Shown: in pieces, positions 15,272 to 24,659 of the stretch
How the letters are laid out: each line of letters starts with the position of its first letter
Numbering within the stretch: position 1 is the first letter of the stretch
From: DMER01 sp003451645
GTDB lineage: Bacteria > Pseudomonadota > Alphaproteobacteria > Micropepsales > Micropepsaceae
Assembly (NCBI GenBank): GCA_031976175.1
Contig: DALYLR010000043.1
Span: forward strand, 1 to 24,848
Length of the DNA stretch: 24,848 bases
Direction of reading: 5' to 3'
The notes under the pieces: generated by a model
What the model was told of the DNA's origin: nothing
Seen by the model: only the letters and a program-made list of their open reading frames with translations
Database searches by the model: none
Position numbers and translations under genes: made by a program

Positions 15272-15615
15272 GGCTTGCTCTCAGCGACAGGCTGTGGATC
15301 GGGCGCAGGTGCTGCCGCCGGCGGGATCGCAGGCTGCGACAAGACTTCCGGGGGACGAGCCGCCGCCATCAGTTCGGCCTCAAGGCCCAGCCGCTCCTTC
15401 TCCAGGATGTCGCGGTTCCATTGCTCCTGCATCTTTTTCATTTCGGCTTCGCGGATGATCTCATCGAAGTGGTTCTGGAATTCCCGCGCATAGGCGCGCG
15501 CGCGGCCCACCCACTGGCCAAAAGTGCGCAATGCTTCAGGCAGTTCCTTCGGCCCGATCACGATGATCGCGACCGCGGCGATCAACGCCATTTCCGACCA
15601 GCCAATATCAAACAT
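15268..15615 (-). CDS. tatB: Sec-independent translocase subunit TatB
   Basis: The 115-residue protein begins MFDIGWSEMALIAAVAIIVIGPKELPEALRTFG, a typical TatB membrane helix with the conserved Glu at position 8 and the GPKELP hinge, followed by an amphipathic helix and a charged coiled stretch (about 45-80). The C-terminus is a Pro/Ala-rich tail. TatB forms the substrate receptor with TatC. It starts 26 nt after tatA and overlaps the tatC GTG by 4 nt. Confidence 0.95.
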   Translation of the reverse strand: MFDIGWSEMALIAAVAIIVIGPKELPEALRTFGQWVGRARAYAREFQNHFDEIIREAEMKKMQEQWNRDILEKERLGLEAELMAAARPPEVLSQPAIPPAAAPAPDPQPVAESKP

Positions 15616-15641
15616 GGGCCTTGAGCTCCCGCAGGCCTGCG

Positions 15642-15842
15642 TTAGGAGACCTTGGTCTCGCTTTGCGACTTAGCCTGATCCGGCGGCAGAGGCTTGCTGT
15701 CATCCTCGCTTAGACCTTTGCGGAAGCTTTTTATGCCCTTGGCCACATCACCCATGAGCTCGGAGATCTTGCCGCGCCCGCCGAACAGCACCAAAATCAC
15801 GATGCCGACCACAATCCAATGCCACAGAGACATTCCGCCCAT
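15642..15842 (-). CDS. tatA: Sec-independent translocase subunit TatA
   Basis: TatA oligomerises to form the Tat passage. The start is set at ATG 15842 (66 residues, MGGMSLWHWIVVGIVILVLFG) because AAGGAG lies about ten bases upstream and the protein then begins as TatA proteins do. A longer frame from 15890 would add 16 Arg/Ala-rich residues that overlap a hairpin and is rejected. After the helix comes the FGGRGKISELMGDVAKGIKSFRKG hinge and amphipathic helix, then an acidic tail. It is the first of tatABC; the ABC ATPase gene ends 136 nt upstream. Confidence 0.95.
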   Translation of the reverse strand: MGGMSLWHWIVVGIVILVLFGGRGKISELMGDVAKGIKSFRKGLSEDDSKPLPPDQAKSQSETKVS

Positions 15843-15864
15843 ATTGATCGCACTCCTTGCTGGT

Positions 15865-15900
15865 GCCCCGCGTGCGAGCCTTGCTCGCAATGTCCGGGGC
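15865..15900 (-). other. Two-stem hairpin upstream of tatA
   Basis: GCCCCG (15865-15870) pairs with CGGGGC (15895-15900), and inside it GCGAGC (15874-15879) pairs with GCTCGC (15883-15888) over a short loop. It sits about 25 nt upstream of the tatA start in the gap after the ABC ATPase gene. No T-run follows, so it may be a leader structure rather than a terminator. Confidence 0.45.
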
Positions 15901-15978
15901 TAGTGACGCTTGCTCTGTCACCTTTACGCTTCCCCTTATTGTCCCAGATGCGTGGGGGACACGCAATTGCCAATCGCG

Positions 15979-17046
<1,068 letters not shown>

Positions 17047-17059
17047 CGGCAAGGACTAA

Positions 17060-17079
17060 CTGCGGGGTACGCTCCGCAG
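17060..17079 (-). other. Hairpin in the scpB-ABC ATPase gap
   Basis: CTGCGG (17060-17065) pairs with CCGCAG (17074-17079) over an 8-nt loop; outer bases GGGG and CCCC offer a competing fold. It lies between the scpB stop and the ABC ATPase start. Only a weak T-rich stretch follows on the minus strand, so termination is uncertain. Confidence 0.35.
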
Positions 17080-17151
17080 CGCCCCAGTTGAGAATGACTT
17101 GCAACTGAAGCCTAATCCCCTGGCGATAGCAAGGACTATATGTGCGCGTGC

Positions 17152-17850
17152 TTACTCTGCCGCGTCGCGCTTCATGGACAGGCTGTCGTCCTCTGCCTCG
17201 TCGGGTTCGACTGGCCCATCTAGCGGCTCTTCCGTAGCGGTCAGTTCGTCGCCTGGCAGGCGCGGCAAGGCGGGCCCCACGCTGCCCTGCTCCAGCAGCC
17301 CTGCGGCCTTCATATCGTCGAGGCCTGGGAGATCGGTTAGCGCGTCCAGACCGAAATGCAGCAAAAATGCCTCCGTCGTCCCATAGGTCACCGGACGCCC
17401 TGGTACTTTGCGGCGTCCGCGCATCTTGATCCAACCAAGTTCAAGCAGAACGTCCAAAGTCCCCTTGGACACGCTCACCCCCCGCAGATCCTCGATCTCC
17501 GCACGGGTGACCGGTTGGTGATAGGCAATGATCGCAAGCGTTTCCATCGCGGCGCGCGACAGCCTGCGCTGCTCCTTGGCTTGTTCACTCAGTGCAAAGG
17601 CCATGTCGGGCGCTGTGCGGAACGCCCATTTGCCCGCGACGCGAATAAGGTGAAAGCCCCGGCCCTGATAATGCGCGGACAACTCTGCGAGCAAATCTTC
17701 AACCGCCGCATCGGGGGGCAGTTTGGCCGCTAGTACCGCTTGGTCCACGGGCTCGTTCGCCATGAACAGCACAGCCTCAACGATCCGCAGATTGCGGGTA
17801 TGTGCCTCGATGTCCACCACGCTACCCTCTGGTACATCAGGATTCGTCAT
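17152..17850 (-). CDS. scpB: Segregation and condensation protein B
   Basis: ScpB is the winged-helix dimer of the SMC-ScpAB condensin that compacts and separates chromosomes. The 232-residue sequence has the first winged helix (about 20-90, IVEAVLFMANEPVDQAVLA) and the second with the family block RLSRAAMETLAIIAYHQPVTRAEIEDLRGVSVSKGTLDVLLELGWI, then GRPVTYGTTEAFLLHFGLDALTDLP. An acidic tail follows. Its ATG overlaps the scpA stop by 4 nt. The smc gene is not in the window. Confidence 0.96.
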   Translation of the reverse strand: MTNPDVPEGSVVDIEAHTRNLRIVEAVLFMANEPVDQAVLAAKLPPDAAVEDLLAELSAHYQGRGFHLIRVAGKWAFRTAPDMAFALSEQAKEQRRLSRAAMETLAIIAYHQPVTRAEIEDLRGVSVSKGTLDVLLELGWIKMRGRRKVPGRPVTYGTTEAFLLHFGLDALTDLPGLDDMKAAGLLEQGSVGPALPRLPGDELTATEEPLDGPVEPDEAEDDSLSMKRDAAE

Positions 17851-18665
17851 GGGATCGCCTCTCCTTGTTCAGCGGGCTCGCCTCGCGGGATAAGCCGCTT
17901 ACGGATGAATACCGGCGCAAAGGCGCCACCTTGCTCGATCTCCAAATCGCCATCGCGCGCCATCTCCAGCGACGCTGTCAACATACTGGCGATCGCCGAC
18001 CGGCGCACCCCTGGCTCCGGCGCGAGGACTGGCAGGATTGCATCCAGGCGGTTCCAGTCGATCAGAAGCCCCAGCATCCGCTCCAGGCGATGGCGCGCAT
18101 CTTCGATCGCAAAAACACGCGCCTTGACGAGAGACAAGCGCGGCGGATTGCGTTTGCCGCGATAGGCCCCGTAGGCCCTGAGCAAATCATAAAGCGTGTC
18201 GGTCTGAACAATAACTGGCTCAGGCTTTGGGCTCTCATGCTCTGGCCGGAAAAAGAAATTCACGCCCAATTTTCCGAGGGCGCCCAGGCGGTCGGCTGCC
18301 CCACGGATCAGCTCCAGGCGCTGCAACTGCAAGGTCAGGCGCGCCGCCATGTCCTCAGCACTTGGTTCCGGCCCGCCGGGTGGCTCTGGCAACAGCAGCC
18401 GCGATTTGAGGTAAGCGAGCCATGCCGCCATCACCAAATAGTCCGCAGCCAGATCAAGTTGCATCTGCCGAGCAGCATTGATGAACGCCAGATATTGCTC
18501 CACCAGCGCCAGAATCGAAATGGTGCGCAAATCGACCTTTTGATTGCGTGCCAGGGTCAATAGCAGGTCCAGCGGCCCTTCAAATCCGTCGACATCGACG
18601 ATCAGCCCGCTATCCTCCTGGCGCTCTTGCGTGTCAAAGCCGGGTTCTGGCACGGCAGCATTCAT
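17847..18665 (-). CDS. scpA: Segregation and condensation protein A
   Basis: ScpA is the kleisin that closes the SMC ring. The 272-residue product has the N-terminal family block VDGFEGPLDLLLTLARNQKVDLRTISILALVEQYLAF (about 25-62), then YLVMAAWLAYLKSRLLLP, and a C-terminal winged helix around SAIASMLTASLEMARDGDLEIEQ. It overlaps nagZ upstream and scpB downstream by 4 nt each (ATGA), so the three are translationally coupled. Confidence 0.96.
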   Translation of the reverse strand: MNAAVPEPGFDTQERQEDSGLIVDVDGFEGPLDLLLTLARNQKVDLRTISILALVEQYLAFINAARQMQLDLAADYLVMAAWLAYLKSRLLLPEPPGGPEPSAEDMAARLTLQLQRLELIRGAADRLGALGKLGVNFFFRPEHESPKPEPVIVQTDTLYDLLRAYGAYRGKRNPPRLSLVKARVFAIEDARHRLERMLGLLIDWNRLDAILPVLAPEPGVRRSAIASMLTASLEMARDGDLEIEQGGAFAPVFIRKRLIPRGEPAEQGEAIP

Positions 18666-19678
18666 ACTTGCGCTCCAAAGGCCTGCGCCAATTCCGCCTC
18701 AATCGCCAGGTAGTCAGCGGGTTTCGGCGCTTTGCGCTGCGCGAGCGCAGCTGTCGTCCGCCGAAGGGCATCGCCACTCAGCATAGGAGCGCCAGCCGCG
18801 ACCGCCATCATTTCGCTCATCTGACCATTGCAATGCAGGACCATATCGCATCCCGCCTGGATGGAGGCTTCGGCGCGCCGGGCGAAATCGCCGGACAAGG
18901 CTCTCATCGACAGATCATCCGTCATTAGGCACCCGTCATAACCAATGAGCCCGCGAATGATCTCGCCAATGACACGGGCGCTCGTCGTTGCAGGCGCTGA
19001 GGCGTCGAGGGCCGTGTAGACGACATGCGCCGTCATCGCGAAAGGCGCGTCCGCAAAGTGGCGGAAAGGCGCGAAGTCGGTGGCCGACAATTCCGCCGCG
19101 CTTGTATCCACTACAGGCAACTCCAAATGGCTGTCGGAGCGGGCCCGGCCATGACCCGGAATATGTTTGATAACTGGCAGCACGCCCCCATCGAGAAGCC
19201 CGCGCATCTGCGCGCGGCCTAGCGCCACGATTTGCGGCACGCGCGTGCCAAAGGCGCGGTCGCCAATAACGTCGTGGGCACCTTCGACCGGCACATCCAG
19301 GACGGGCGCGCAGTCGACTGTGACGCCAGCGTCCAGAAGGTCCTGCGCCATCGCGCGGGCATTGAGATAGGTCAGCCGCACCGCGCGCTCAGGATCTTCG
19401 GCGTAAAGCTCAGCAAAGCGCCGGGCCGCCGGTCTGCTGCGCCAATGCGGAGCCTTCATGCGCTGCACCCGCCCACCCTCCTGGTCGATCAGGACCGGTG
19501 CGTCGGCGCGGCCTACGCAGTCGCGCAGCTGTGCTGTCAGCGCCTGCATCTGTTGCGGGTTCTGGCAATTGCGCGAGAACAGAATAAAGCCAAGCGGATC
19601 GGCATCCCGGAAGAACTTGCGCTCGTCCGGCGTCACCTCAAAGCCGCTACAGCCAAAGAAGACAGCACGCGCCTTCAT
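18662..19678 (-). CDS. nagZ: Beta-N-acetylhexosaminidase NagZ
   Basis: NagZ is a cytoplasmic GH3 enzyme that removes N-acetylglucosamine from anhydromuropeptides during cell-wall recycling. The 338-residue product has PVLIDQEGGRVQR (substrate site), the GH3 signature KHIPGHG (171-177) with the catalytic pair D182 and H184 in RSDSH, and the nucleophile D254 in CLMTDDLSM. No signal peptide is present, as expected. It begins 33 nt after the SPOR gene stop and overlaps scpA by 4 nt. In some bacteria its product controls beta-lactamase; no ampR or ampC is nearby. Confidence 0.96.
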   Translation of the reverse strand: MKARAVFFGCSGFEVTPDERKFFRDADPLGFILFSRNCQNPQQMQALTAQLRDCVGRADAPVLIDQEGGRVQRMKAPHWRSRPAARRFAELYAEDPERAVRLTYLNARAMAQDLLDAGVTVDCAPVLDVPVEGAHDVIGDRAFGTRVPQIVALGRAQMRGLLDGGVLPVIKHIPGHGRARSDSHLELPVVDTSAAELSATDFAPFRHFADAPFAMTAHVVYTALDASAPATTSARVIGEIIRGLIGYDGCLMTDDLSMRALSGDFARRAEASIQAGCDMVLHCNGQMSEMMAVAAGAPMLSGDALRRTTAALAQRKAPKPADYLAIEAELAQAFGAQV

Positions 19679-19711
19679 TGACGCACCTCACACATTTGCA
19701 CGGCCACTCGG

Positions 19712-21046
19712 CTAACGTGCCTGAACCACGCACCCGCCGCCGGAGGCTTTGATCTTGGCACAGGCGCTTTGGGCCGCGCTGCGATCTGCATAGCCGGTTG
19801 CCTGAAGGCGATAATAGATGCCCTTGGCGCCCAGATCAGCCTTGCGGATTTGCGGCGAAGCCGAGGCCAACACGCTGCCAAGCACGCCGGCCGCGGCGAT
19901 GGACTGCGCGGTGCGCCAGGACTGCTCCGCCTCTTCCGGCGACTTGTAAGAACCGATTTGGACCATATAGCTCCCGCCAGAGCTTGGCGCCGCGGCGGGT
20001 GCCGCCGGTGCTTCAACCGCCGCTGGCGCTGCGGGTGCTGGCGCCGACGCGACGTTTGTCTCTGGTGCCGCCGCCGCGGGCAAGAAATCATCAGGCGGAC
20101 GGATCAGCGATGTCGGCGCGCCCGTGCTGCCATTGCGCGGCTCTTGTGTCACCGCTGGCGTGGCCGCTGGCGGCAGAGGTGCGGACGCAACGCCGGAAGA
20201 GGACGGGCCACCCGGCGCAACGTCACCCGTATACGGAGCATCGAGGGGATCGCCATTGGCGCTCACGGCGGCAGGTGCCGGCGGCGTCACGCTTGCGACG
20301 ATGTCTTGCGGCGACTTCGGCTTTTGCTCGGCAAGCAAAGCAGCCTCGGCCTTCTTCTTGGCGGCGGCGGCTTCTGCTGCATTCTTCTGCGCAGCACGCT
20401 GCGCTTCGCGCTCCAGCTTCTTGGTGTTCTCTGTGGCCATGCCGACGAAAGGCGGCGGCTCTTGCGCTGCCGGGACTTCCGCCACTGGCGGTGCCTCAAC
20501 CACCGGTGCCGGGGCCACGGGTTGCTCAGCGCTCACCGGGTCGACTGCTGGCTGCGCCGGTGTCACCGCAGGCGACAGGGATTGCGCGGGACCATAGGCA
20601 GTTGTCGTATCTGGCGCAGGCTCGGTCGACGGGACGGGAGCGGGCGCAGGCTCTTGCGCAGGAGCAGGCTCGGCGGACGCCGTAATCTGATCCATTTGCG
20701 GCTGTTCTGCAGCGGGCGCCAGTGCGGTCGGGGCTGGTGCAGGCTGTGCGTTCTGTCCGAACTGATCATAGATGACGTTATTGGCGGCAGGTGCAGGCGC
20801 TGGCGCTGGTGCCGCAATCCGCTCAGGGCCCTCTTCAGGTCCGATGACCGGCGGCGTGCCGTTTGCCGCGTGTTTGACCCCTTGGTTATAGGCCACCCAC
20901 ACGACGCCCGCGAACGCGAGCACGACAATGATGCTGAGCAAAATCATCACGGGACGGCCCCGAGAGGTTTCTTGCTCTTCCACCGTGTCGAACATCAGAT
21001 CGTCTTCGAATGGAGGGTCGTAAACGGTGCGATCCGGAGAGGCCAT
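19712..21046 (-). CDS. SPOR-domain membrane protein
   Basis: The protein (444 residues from ATG 21046) has a short acidic cytoplasmic part, one membrane helix (about 33-53, VMILLSIIVVLAFAGVVWVA), a long low-complexity Ala/Pro/Glu-rich periplasmic region with a Lys/Ala/Glu helical stretch (EREAQRAAQKNAAEAAAAKK), and a C-terminal SPOR domain (about 357-444, GGSYMVQIGSYKSPEEAEQ ... YYRLQATGYADRSAAQSAC). SPOR domains bind glycan strands stripped of peptides at the division septum, so it is probably septal. An ATG at 21091 would add 15 residues; neither start has a clear ribosome site, and 21046 fits the usual acidic start better. It leads the nagZ-scpA-scpB unit. Confidence 0.88.
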   Translation of the reverse strand: MASPDRTVYDPPFEDDLMFDTVEEQETSRGRPVMILLSIIVVLAFAGVVWVAYNQGVKHAANGTPPVIGPEEGPERIAAPAPAPAPAANNVIYDQFGQNAQPAPAPTALAPAAEQPQMDQITASAEPAPAQEPAPAPVPSTEPAPDTTTAYGPAQSLSPAVTPAQPAVDPVSAEQPVAPAPVVEAPPVAEVPAAQEPPPFVGMATENTKKLEREAQRAAQKNAAEAAAAKKKAEAALLAEQKPKSPQDIVASVTPPAPAAVSANGDPLDAPYTGDVAPGGPSSSGVASAPLPPAATPAVTQEPRNGSTGAPTSLIRPPDDFLPAAAAPETNVASAPAPAAPAAVEAPAAPAAAPSSGGSYMVQIGSYKSPEEAEQSWRTAQSIAAAGVLGSVLASASPQIRKADLGAKGIYYRLQATGYADRSAAQSACAKIKASGGGCVVQAR

Positions 21047-21173
21047 GCCGAACCCAATGCTCCCTAAAACTGCCTTCGATGGCGGGCTCATCCAGAATCG
21101 AGCCCATCAGGATGTAAACCACATCATTTCCGCGCTTGCATCAGTTAATAATCTATTGACACGCGCGGGCGCA

Positions 21174-22358
21174 TCACTCGTTTGCACTCAGATCGAACAG
21201 CCGGCGATGCTCTTGAAACGCAAACAGGTCGGTCATGCCCGCGATATAATCGCAAACGACCCGTGCCGTCTGCTTGGACTTTGGCCCTTGGGTCAGTGCC
21301 GCCCATTCCGGTGGCAGCACACCAGGTTCGGTCAACAGCACGGTGAACAGGTCCATCACCGTTCGGCGCGCTTTCAGCGTCATCCGGTTCACCTTGTAGT
21401 GCCTGTACATGCGTTGGAACAGAAACCGTTTGAGCAGCGCTTCTTGTGCCGCCATCCCGGTGGAAAAACTGACCAGCGGCGTATCTAGGGCGCGCACGGC
21501 ATCGGCACTGTCCGGCTTGTGCAAGGCAACGCGGCGCCTCGTCTCGGCCACCACATCGTCGATCATCAAAGAAATCAATCGCCGCACGCTTTCATGCACC
21601 AGCCGCTTAGTGTCCAGCTTGGGATAGAAGTCTAACACCGCCGCGAATACCTGATCGACGACCGGGACTGAGCGCAACTCATCGATGGTGAAGAGCCCCG
21701 CGCGCAAACCATCATCGATGTCGTGATTGTTGTAGGCAATGTCGTCGGACAGGGCTGCCACCTGGGCCTCGGGCCCGGCAAATGTGTGGACCTCAAGATC
21801 GTGGCGCGCGATGTACTCGGCGATCGCCAAGGGCAAAGGCTTTTGCAGGTTCTTCGGGCTCGCCAAGGCACCGGTCAGCGGCCCGTTATGCTTGACCAGC
21901 CCCTCCAGCGTGTCCCATGTCAAATTGAGCCCATCAAAGGCCGCATAGCGCTGCTCGAGCTGGGTTACAAGCTTGAGGCTCTGCCCATTATGGTCAAAAC
22001 CATCATAGGCTTGCATACACGCCTCCAGCGCGTCCTCGCCTGCATGGCCAAAGGGGGGATGCCCCAAATCATGGGCAAGCGCCAGCGCCTCCGCCAAATC
22101 CTCATCGAGCCCAAGAACTCGCGCGATTGAGCGCGCGATTTGCGCCACCTCGATCGAATGCGTCAGACGGGTGCGGTATTGGTCCCCTTCATGATACACA
22201 AAGACTTGAGTCTTGTATTTCAGGCGCCGGAAGGCTGAGGAGTGGATGATCCGGTCGCGATCGCGCTGAAACGGGGTGCGTGGCGGGCTTTCGGCCTCAG
22301 CATATAGCCTTGGCCTTGCCTTGTTGGGATCGCTGGCAAAGGGCGCTCTGTTTGACAT
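21174..22358 (-). CDS. dgt: Deoxyguanosinetriphosphate triphosphohydrolase-like protein
   Basis: The 394-residue protein is a bacterial dGTPase-like HD phosphohydrolase. It has RDRDRIIHSSAFRRLKYKTQVF near the start, then the HD metal ligands H67 (RLTHSIEV) and H96-D97 (LALAHDLGHPPFGHAGE), with H100 and H105 as further conserved residues. The family removes triphosphate from dNTPs and so balances dNTP pools. The short form without long insertions is typical of alphaproteobacteria. The ATG 22358 has AAGGCGG about nine bases upstream. It is divergent from erpA with 48 bp between starts; a promoter for erpA overlaps its first codon. Confidence 0.94.
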   Translation of the reverse strand: MSNRAPFASDPNKARPRLYAEAESPPRTPFQRDRDRIIHSSAFRRLKYKTQVFVYHEGDQYRTRLTHSIEVAQIARSIARVLGLDEDLAEALALAHDLGHPPFGHAGEDALEACMQAYDGFDHNGQSLKLVTQLEQRYAAFDGLNLTWDTLEGLVKHNGPLTGALASPKNLQKPLPLAIAEYIARHDLEVHTFAGPEAQVAALSDDIAYNNHDIDDGLRAGLFTIDELRSVPVVDQVFAAVLDFYPKLDTKRLVHESVRRLISLMIDDVVAETRRRVALHKPDSADAVRALDTPLVSFSTGMAAQEALLKRFLFQRMYRHYKVNRMTLKARRTVMDLFTVLLTEPGVLPPEWAALTQGPKSKQTARVVCDYIAGMTDLFAFQEHRRLFDLSANE

Positions 22359-22379
22359 GCCGCAAACCCGCCTTACATT
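22352..22379 (+). promoter_or_regulatory. Candidate sigma-70 promoter for erpA
   Basis: TTGACA (22352-22357) is a perfect -35 box and TACATT (22374-22379) is a four-of-six -10 box, 16 nt apart. The predicted start near 22386 gives a 20-nt leader. The -35 box lies over the ATG of the divergent dgt gene. Confidence 0.6.
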
Positions 22380-22406
22380 AAGTGTGCAAAGTGAAAGACT
22401 TACAGC

Positions 22407-22751
22407 ATGACAAGCCTTCAGACAAAACCATCCTTTGGCCTTTCGGCCGGCGCCGCGCGACGCATCCTGGAGCTGACGCGCTCAGAGGGGCCGGGCATCA
22501 TGTTGCGCCTCGCCGTCAATGGCGGCGGCTGTTCAGGGTATCAATACGATTTCACGTTCGACGATACTGCGGGCGAAGACGATCTCGTGATCGAGCGCGA
22601 CGGCGCGCGCCTTCTGGTTGATGGCGTCTCCTTGAGCTTTCTTGCCGGGGCCGAGCTCGACTATGAGGAGGACCTGATGGGCGCCATGTTTCAGGTCAAG
22701 AATCCCAACGCCAAATCATCATGCGGCTGCGGGACCAGCTTCTCGGTCTAA
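22407..22751 (+). CDS. erpA: A-type iron-sulfur carrier protein, ErpA/IscA type
   Basis: The 114-residue protein carries the three conserved Cys of A-type carriers: C42 in NGGGCSGYQYDF and C106/C108 in SSCGCGTSFSV. These proteins bind an iron-sulfur cluster and pass it to apo-enzymes. AELDYEEDLMGAMFQVKNPNAKSSCGCG is a near-textbook C-terminal block. ErpA, IscA and SufA are hard to tell apart; the place divergent from dgt favours ErpA in alphaproteobacteria as I remember it. The ribosome site is weak (GAAAG, nine bases upstream). Confidence 0.9.
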   Translation: MTSLQTKPSFGLSAGAARRILELTRSEGPGIMLRLAVNGGGCSGYQYDFTFDDTAGEDDLVIERDGARLLVDGVSLSFLAGAELDYEEDLMGAMFQVKNPNAKSSCGCGTSFSV

Positions 22752-22854
22752 CGGCGCAGGGAAGGACTGAGTGAAATTGAATTGCGCATCGGCCCAAGAC
22801 CTGCTGGGCTTGGGGGATCGTTATTCACCTATCGCCACCAGGGAGCAAGCCACC

Positions 22855-24108
22855 ATGAACCAAATGTTGACGGATGCGGAACGCGCAGCCCGCGCCCGGG
22901 CCTATTCAATCCCGCTCGATGAGATCAACATGGCGACCCCCAAGCTCTTTGAGAGCTACACGATGTGGCCCTATTTCGAACGGCTGCGCAAGGAAGCCCC
23001 CGTCCATTACTGCCCCGAGCATGAATTCGGCCCCTATTGGTCGGTCACCAAATACAACGACATTGTGGCGGTCGATACGAACCACAAGGTCTTTTCCTCC
23101 GAGCCCAGCATCACCGCGTTTGATCCGGGTCCGGACTTTAAGCTGACCATGTTCATCGCCATGGACCCGCCCAAGCATGACGAGCAGCGCAAGACCGTGC
23201 AGCCGGTCGTGGCGCCGGAAAATCTGCTCCGTCTGGAGCCACTCATCCGGGAGCGGGCGGGCAAGATTCTCGACGAGATCCCCATCGGCGAGGAAATCGA
23301 TTGGGTCGATCGGGTTTCGGTTGAGCTGACCACCATGACATTAGCAACCTTGTTCGACTTTCCGTTTGAGGAGCGGCGGCTACTCACCCACTGGTCCGAT
23401 ACCGCAACGGCGGCCAAGGGCGGGCCGCACTTCATCTCGGAGGAGCACCGGCGCGAAACGCTGCTGCAATGCCTGGCCTACTTCCAAAACCTCTGGAAGG
23501 AACGCCAAGACAAGCCTGGCACAAGCGATCTGATCTCCATGCTCGCGCATGGGGAGGCCACCAAGAACATGCAGCCCTATGAATTTTTGGGGAACCTGAT
23601 CCTTCTGATCGTCGGCGGCAACGACACGACGCGGAACTCCATCACCGGCTCGCTTTACGCGCTCAACAAATGGCCGGAGCAGTATGACAAGCTGACCGCC
23701 AATCCGGGACTAATCCCCAATATGGTCTCTGAGACTATCCGCTGGCAGACGCCGCTCGCTTATATGCGGCGGACCGCCATGGAAGACGCGACAATCGGCA
23801 ACAAGACCATCCGCAAGGGCGAGAAGGTTTTGATGTGGTACGTCTCCGGCAACCGTGATGATGAGGTCATCCCCGATCCCAACAATTTCTTGATCGACCG
23901 GGAGAATGCGCGCCGCCACCTTTCCTTTGGTTTTGGCATTCATCGCTGCGTCGGCAATCGCTTGGCCGAGCTGCAGCTCAAAATCGTGTGGGAGGAGATC
24001 CTCAAGCGCTTTCCGCGCATCGAGGTAACGGGCGAGCCAACGCGGGTCTATTCCGCTTTCGTCAAAGGCTATGAGCGCCTGCCGGTGGTCATCCCCAAAC
24101 GGCATTAG
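22855..24108 (+). CDS. Cytochrome P450, CYP153-type
   Basis: This 417-residue soluble bacterial P450 has the oxygen-activation motif GGNDTT (254-259), the ExxR pair E293/R296 (ETIRWQTPLAYMRR) and the heme loop HLSFGFGIHRCVG with the heme ligand C365. The N-terminal block TMWPYFERLRKEAPVHYCPE and FGPYWSVTKYNDIVAVDTNHKVFSSE, and the heme loop, fit my memory of CYP153 closely. CYP153 enzymes hydroxylate the terminal carbon of alkanes, fatty acids or related chains. I chose ATG 22855 because GGGAG lies about nine bases upstream; a GTG at 22771 would add 28 unlikely residues. It needs a ferredoxin and a reductase, neither of which is in the window. It follows erpA on the same strand by 103 nt. Confidence 0.92.
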   Translation: MNQMLTDAERAARARAYSIPLDEINMATPKLFESYTMWPYFERLRKEAPVHYCPEHEFGPYWSVTKYNDIVAVDTNHKVFSSEPSITAFDPGPDFKLTMFIAMDPPKHDEQRKTVQPVVAPENLLRLEPLIRERAGKILDEIPIGEEIDWVDRVSVELTTMTLATLFDFPFEERRLLTHWSDTATAAKGGPHFISEEHRRETLLQCLAYFQNLWKERQDKPGTSDLISMLAHGEATKNMQPYEFLGNLILLIVGGNDTTRNSITGSLYALNKWPEQYDKLTANPGLIPNMVSETIRWQTPLAYMRRTAMEDATIGNKTIRKGEKVLMWYVSGNRDDEVIPDPNNFLIDRENARRHLSFGFGIHRCVGNRLAELQLKIVWEEILKRFPRIEVTGEPTRVYSAFVKGYERLPVVIPKRH

Positions 24109-24140
24109 GGTGGGCGCTGAACGCCTGACACGCATCTCCC

Positions 24141-24180
24141 GCCCTCCCCTTGGCGCGGAGGGCCTGAAGTTCGTTCAAGC
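24141..24180 (+). repeat. GC-rich palindromic repeat, copy L1 (degenerate)
   Basis: It begins GCCCTCCCCTTGGCGCGGAGGGC, as in the other copies, and is followed by a damaged inner palindrome (CTGAAGTT ... TTCAAG). The closing GGGGAGGGG is missing, so it is a truncated or decayed copy. It starts 33 nt after the P450 stop. Confidence 0.7.
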
Positions 24181-24224
24181 TTAGGCGAAGAGTTTCGATT
24201 CGGCGCGATCCGAACCGACCTCCC

Positions 24225-24275
24225 GCCCTCCCCTTGCGGGAGGGCCTGAATTTCGCAAGAAATTCAGGGGAGGGG
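24225..24275 (+). repeat. GC-rich palindromic repeat, copy L2
   Basis: The copy has three parts: GCCCTCCC (24225-24232) paired with GGGAGGGC (24238-24245); an inner stem CTGAATTTC (24246-24254) paired with GAAATTCAG (24259-24267) over loop GCAA; and GGGGAGGGG (24267-24275), which can pair with the opening CCCTCCCC instead. It ends 2 nt before the stop codon of the DUF559 gene. Confidence 0.88.
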
Positions 24276-24277
24276 TT

Positions 24278-24652
24278 TCACTCGGAGCGCGGCAATGGCC
24301 GCCCGAGTTCACGCATCCGCTGCTTGATGGCGAGCCCGACCGCTTCAGCCGCAGCATCCGGGTCGCGCAAGACATCGGCATTCCAGAACCGGATGACGCA
24401 ATAGCCTTGTTGTTCGAGCCATACCGTGCGTTTGGCATCGTGGGACAATCCACCCGGCTCCGCGTGTTGCGCGCCATCCACTTCAATAACCAAGCGGGCA
24501 GCATGACATGCGAAGTCCGCGATGAAAGGCCCAAGTGGCACTTGCCTGCGAATACGCAAACCCCAGGTGCTTTTCTTGCGCAGCCGCGCCCAAAGGACGC
24601 GCTCCGCATCGGTCATGGCGGCACGAAGATGCCTAGCCAGCAAATTGGCCAT
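24278..24652 (-). CDS. DUF559 (Vsr-like endonuclease-fold) protein
   Basis: The 124-residue protein is a compact DUF559 member, a family placed with Vsr-like and PD-(D/E)XK nuclease folds. It has MTDAERVLWARLR near residue 13, GLRIRRQVPLGPFIADFACHAARLVIEVDGAQH (31-63), and QQGYCVIRFWNADVL (81-95). D46, E57, D59 and H63 are the likely metal-site residues, so it looks active. Its substrate is not established to my knowledge. The gene fills the space between two repeats: copy R1 ends 7 nt before its ATG and copy L2 begins 2 nt after its stop. The ribosome site GGGGAGGGG is the repeat's own end. It has no neighbour of related function; I regard it as part of a small repeat-linked element. Confidence 0.9.
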   Translation of the reverse strand: MANLLARHLRAAMTDAERVLWARLRKKSTWGLRIRRQVPLGPFIADFACHAARLVIEVDGAQHAEPGGLSHDAKRTVWLEQQGYCVIRFWNADVLRDPDAAAEAVGLAIKQRMRELGRPLPRSE

Positions 24653-24659
24653 TCAGTGG

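Noticed and set aside
19769..21067. Plus-strand open frame of 432 codons opposite the SPOR gene
   Set aside because: Cys/Arg-rich translation of the antisense of an Ala/Pro-rich repeat region; no family signature.
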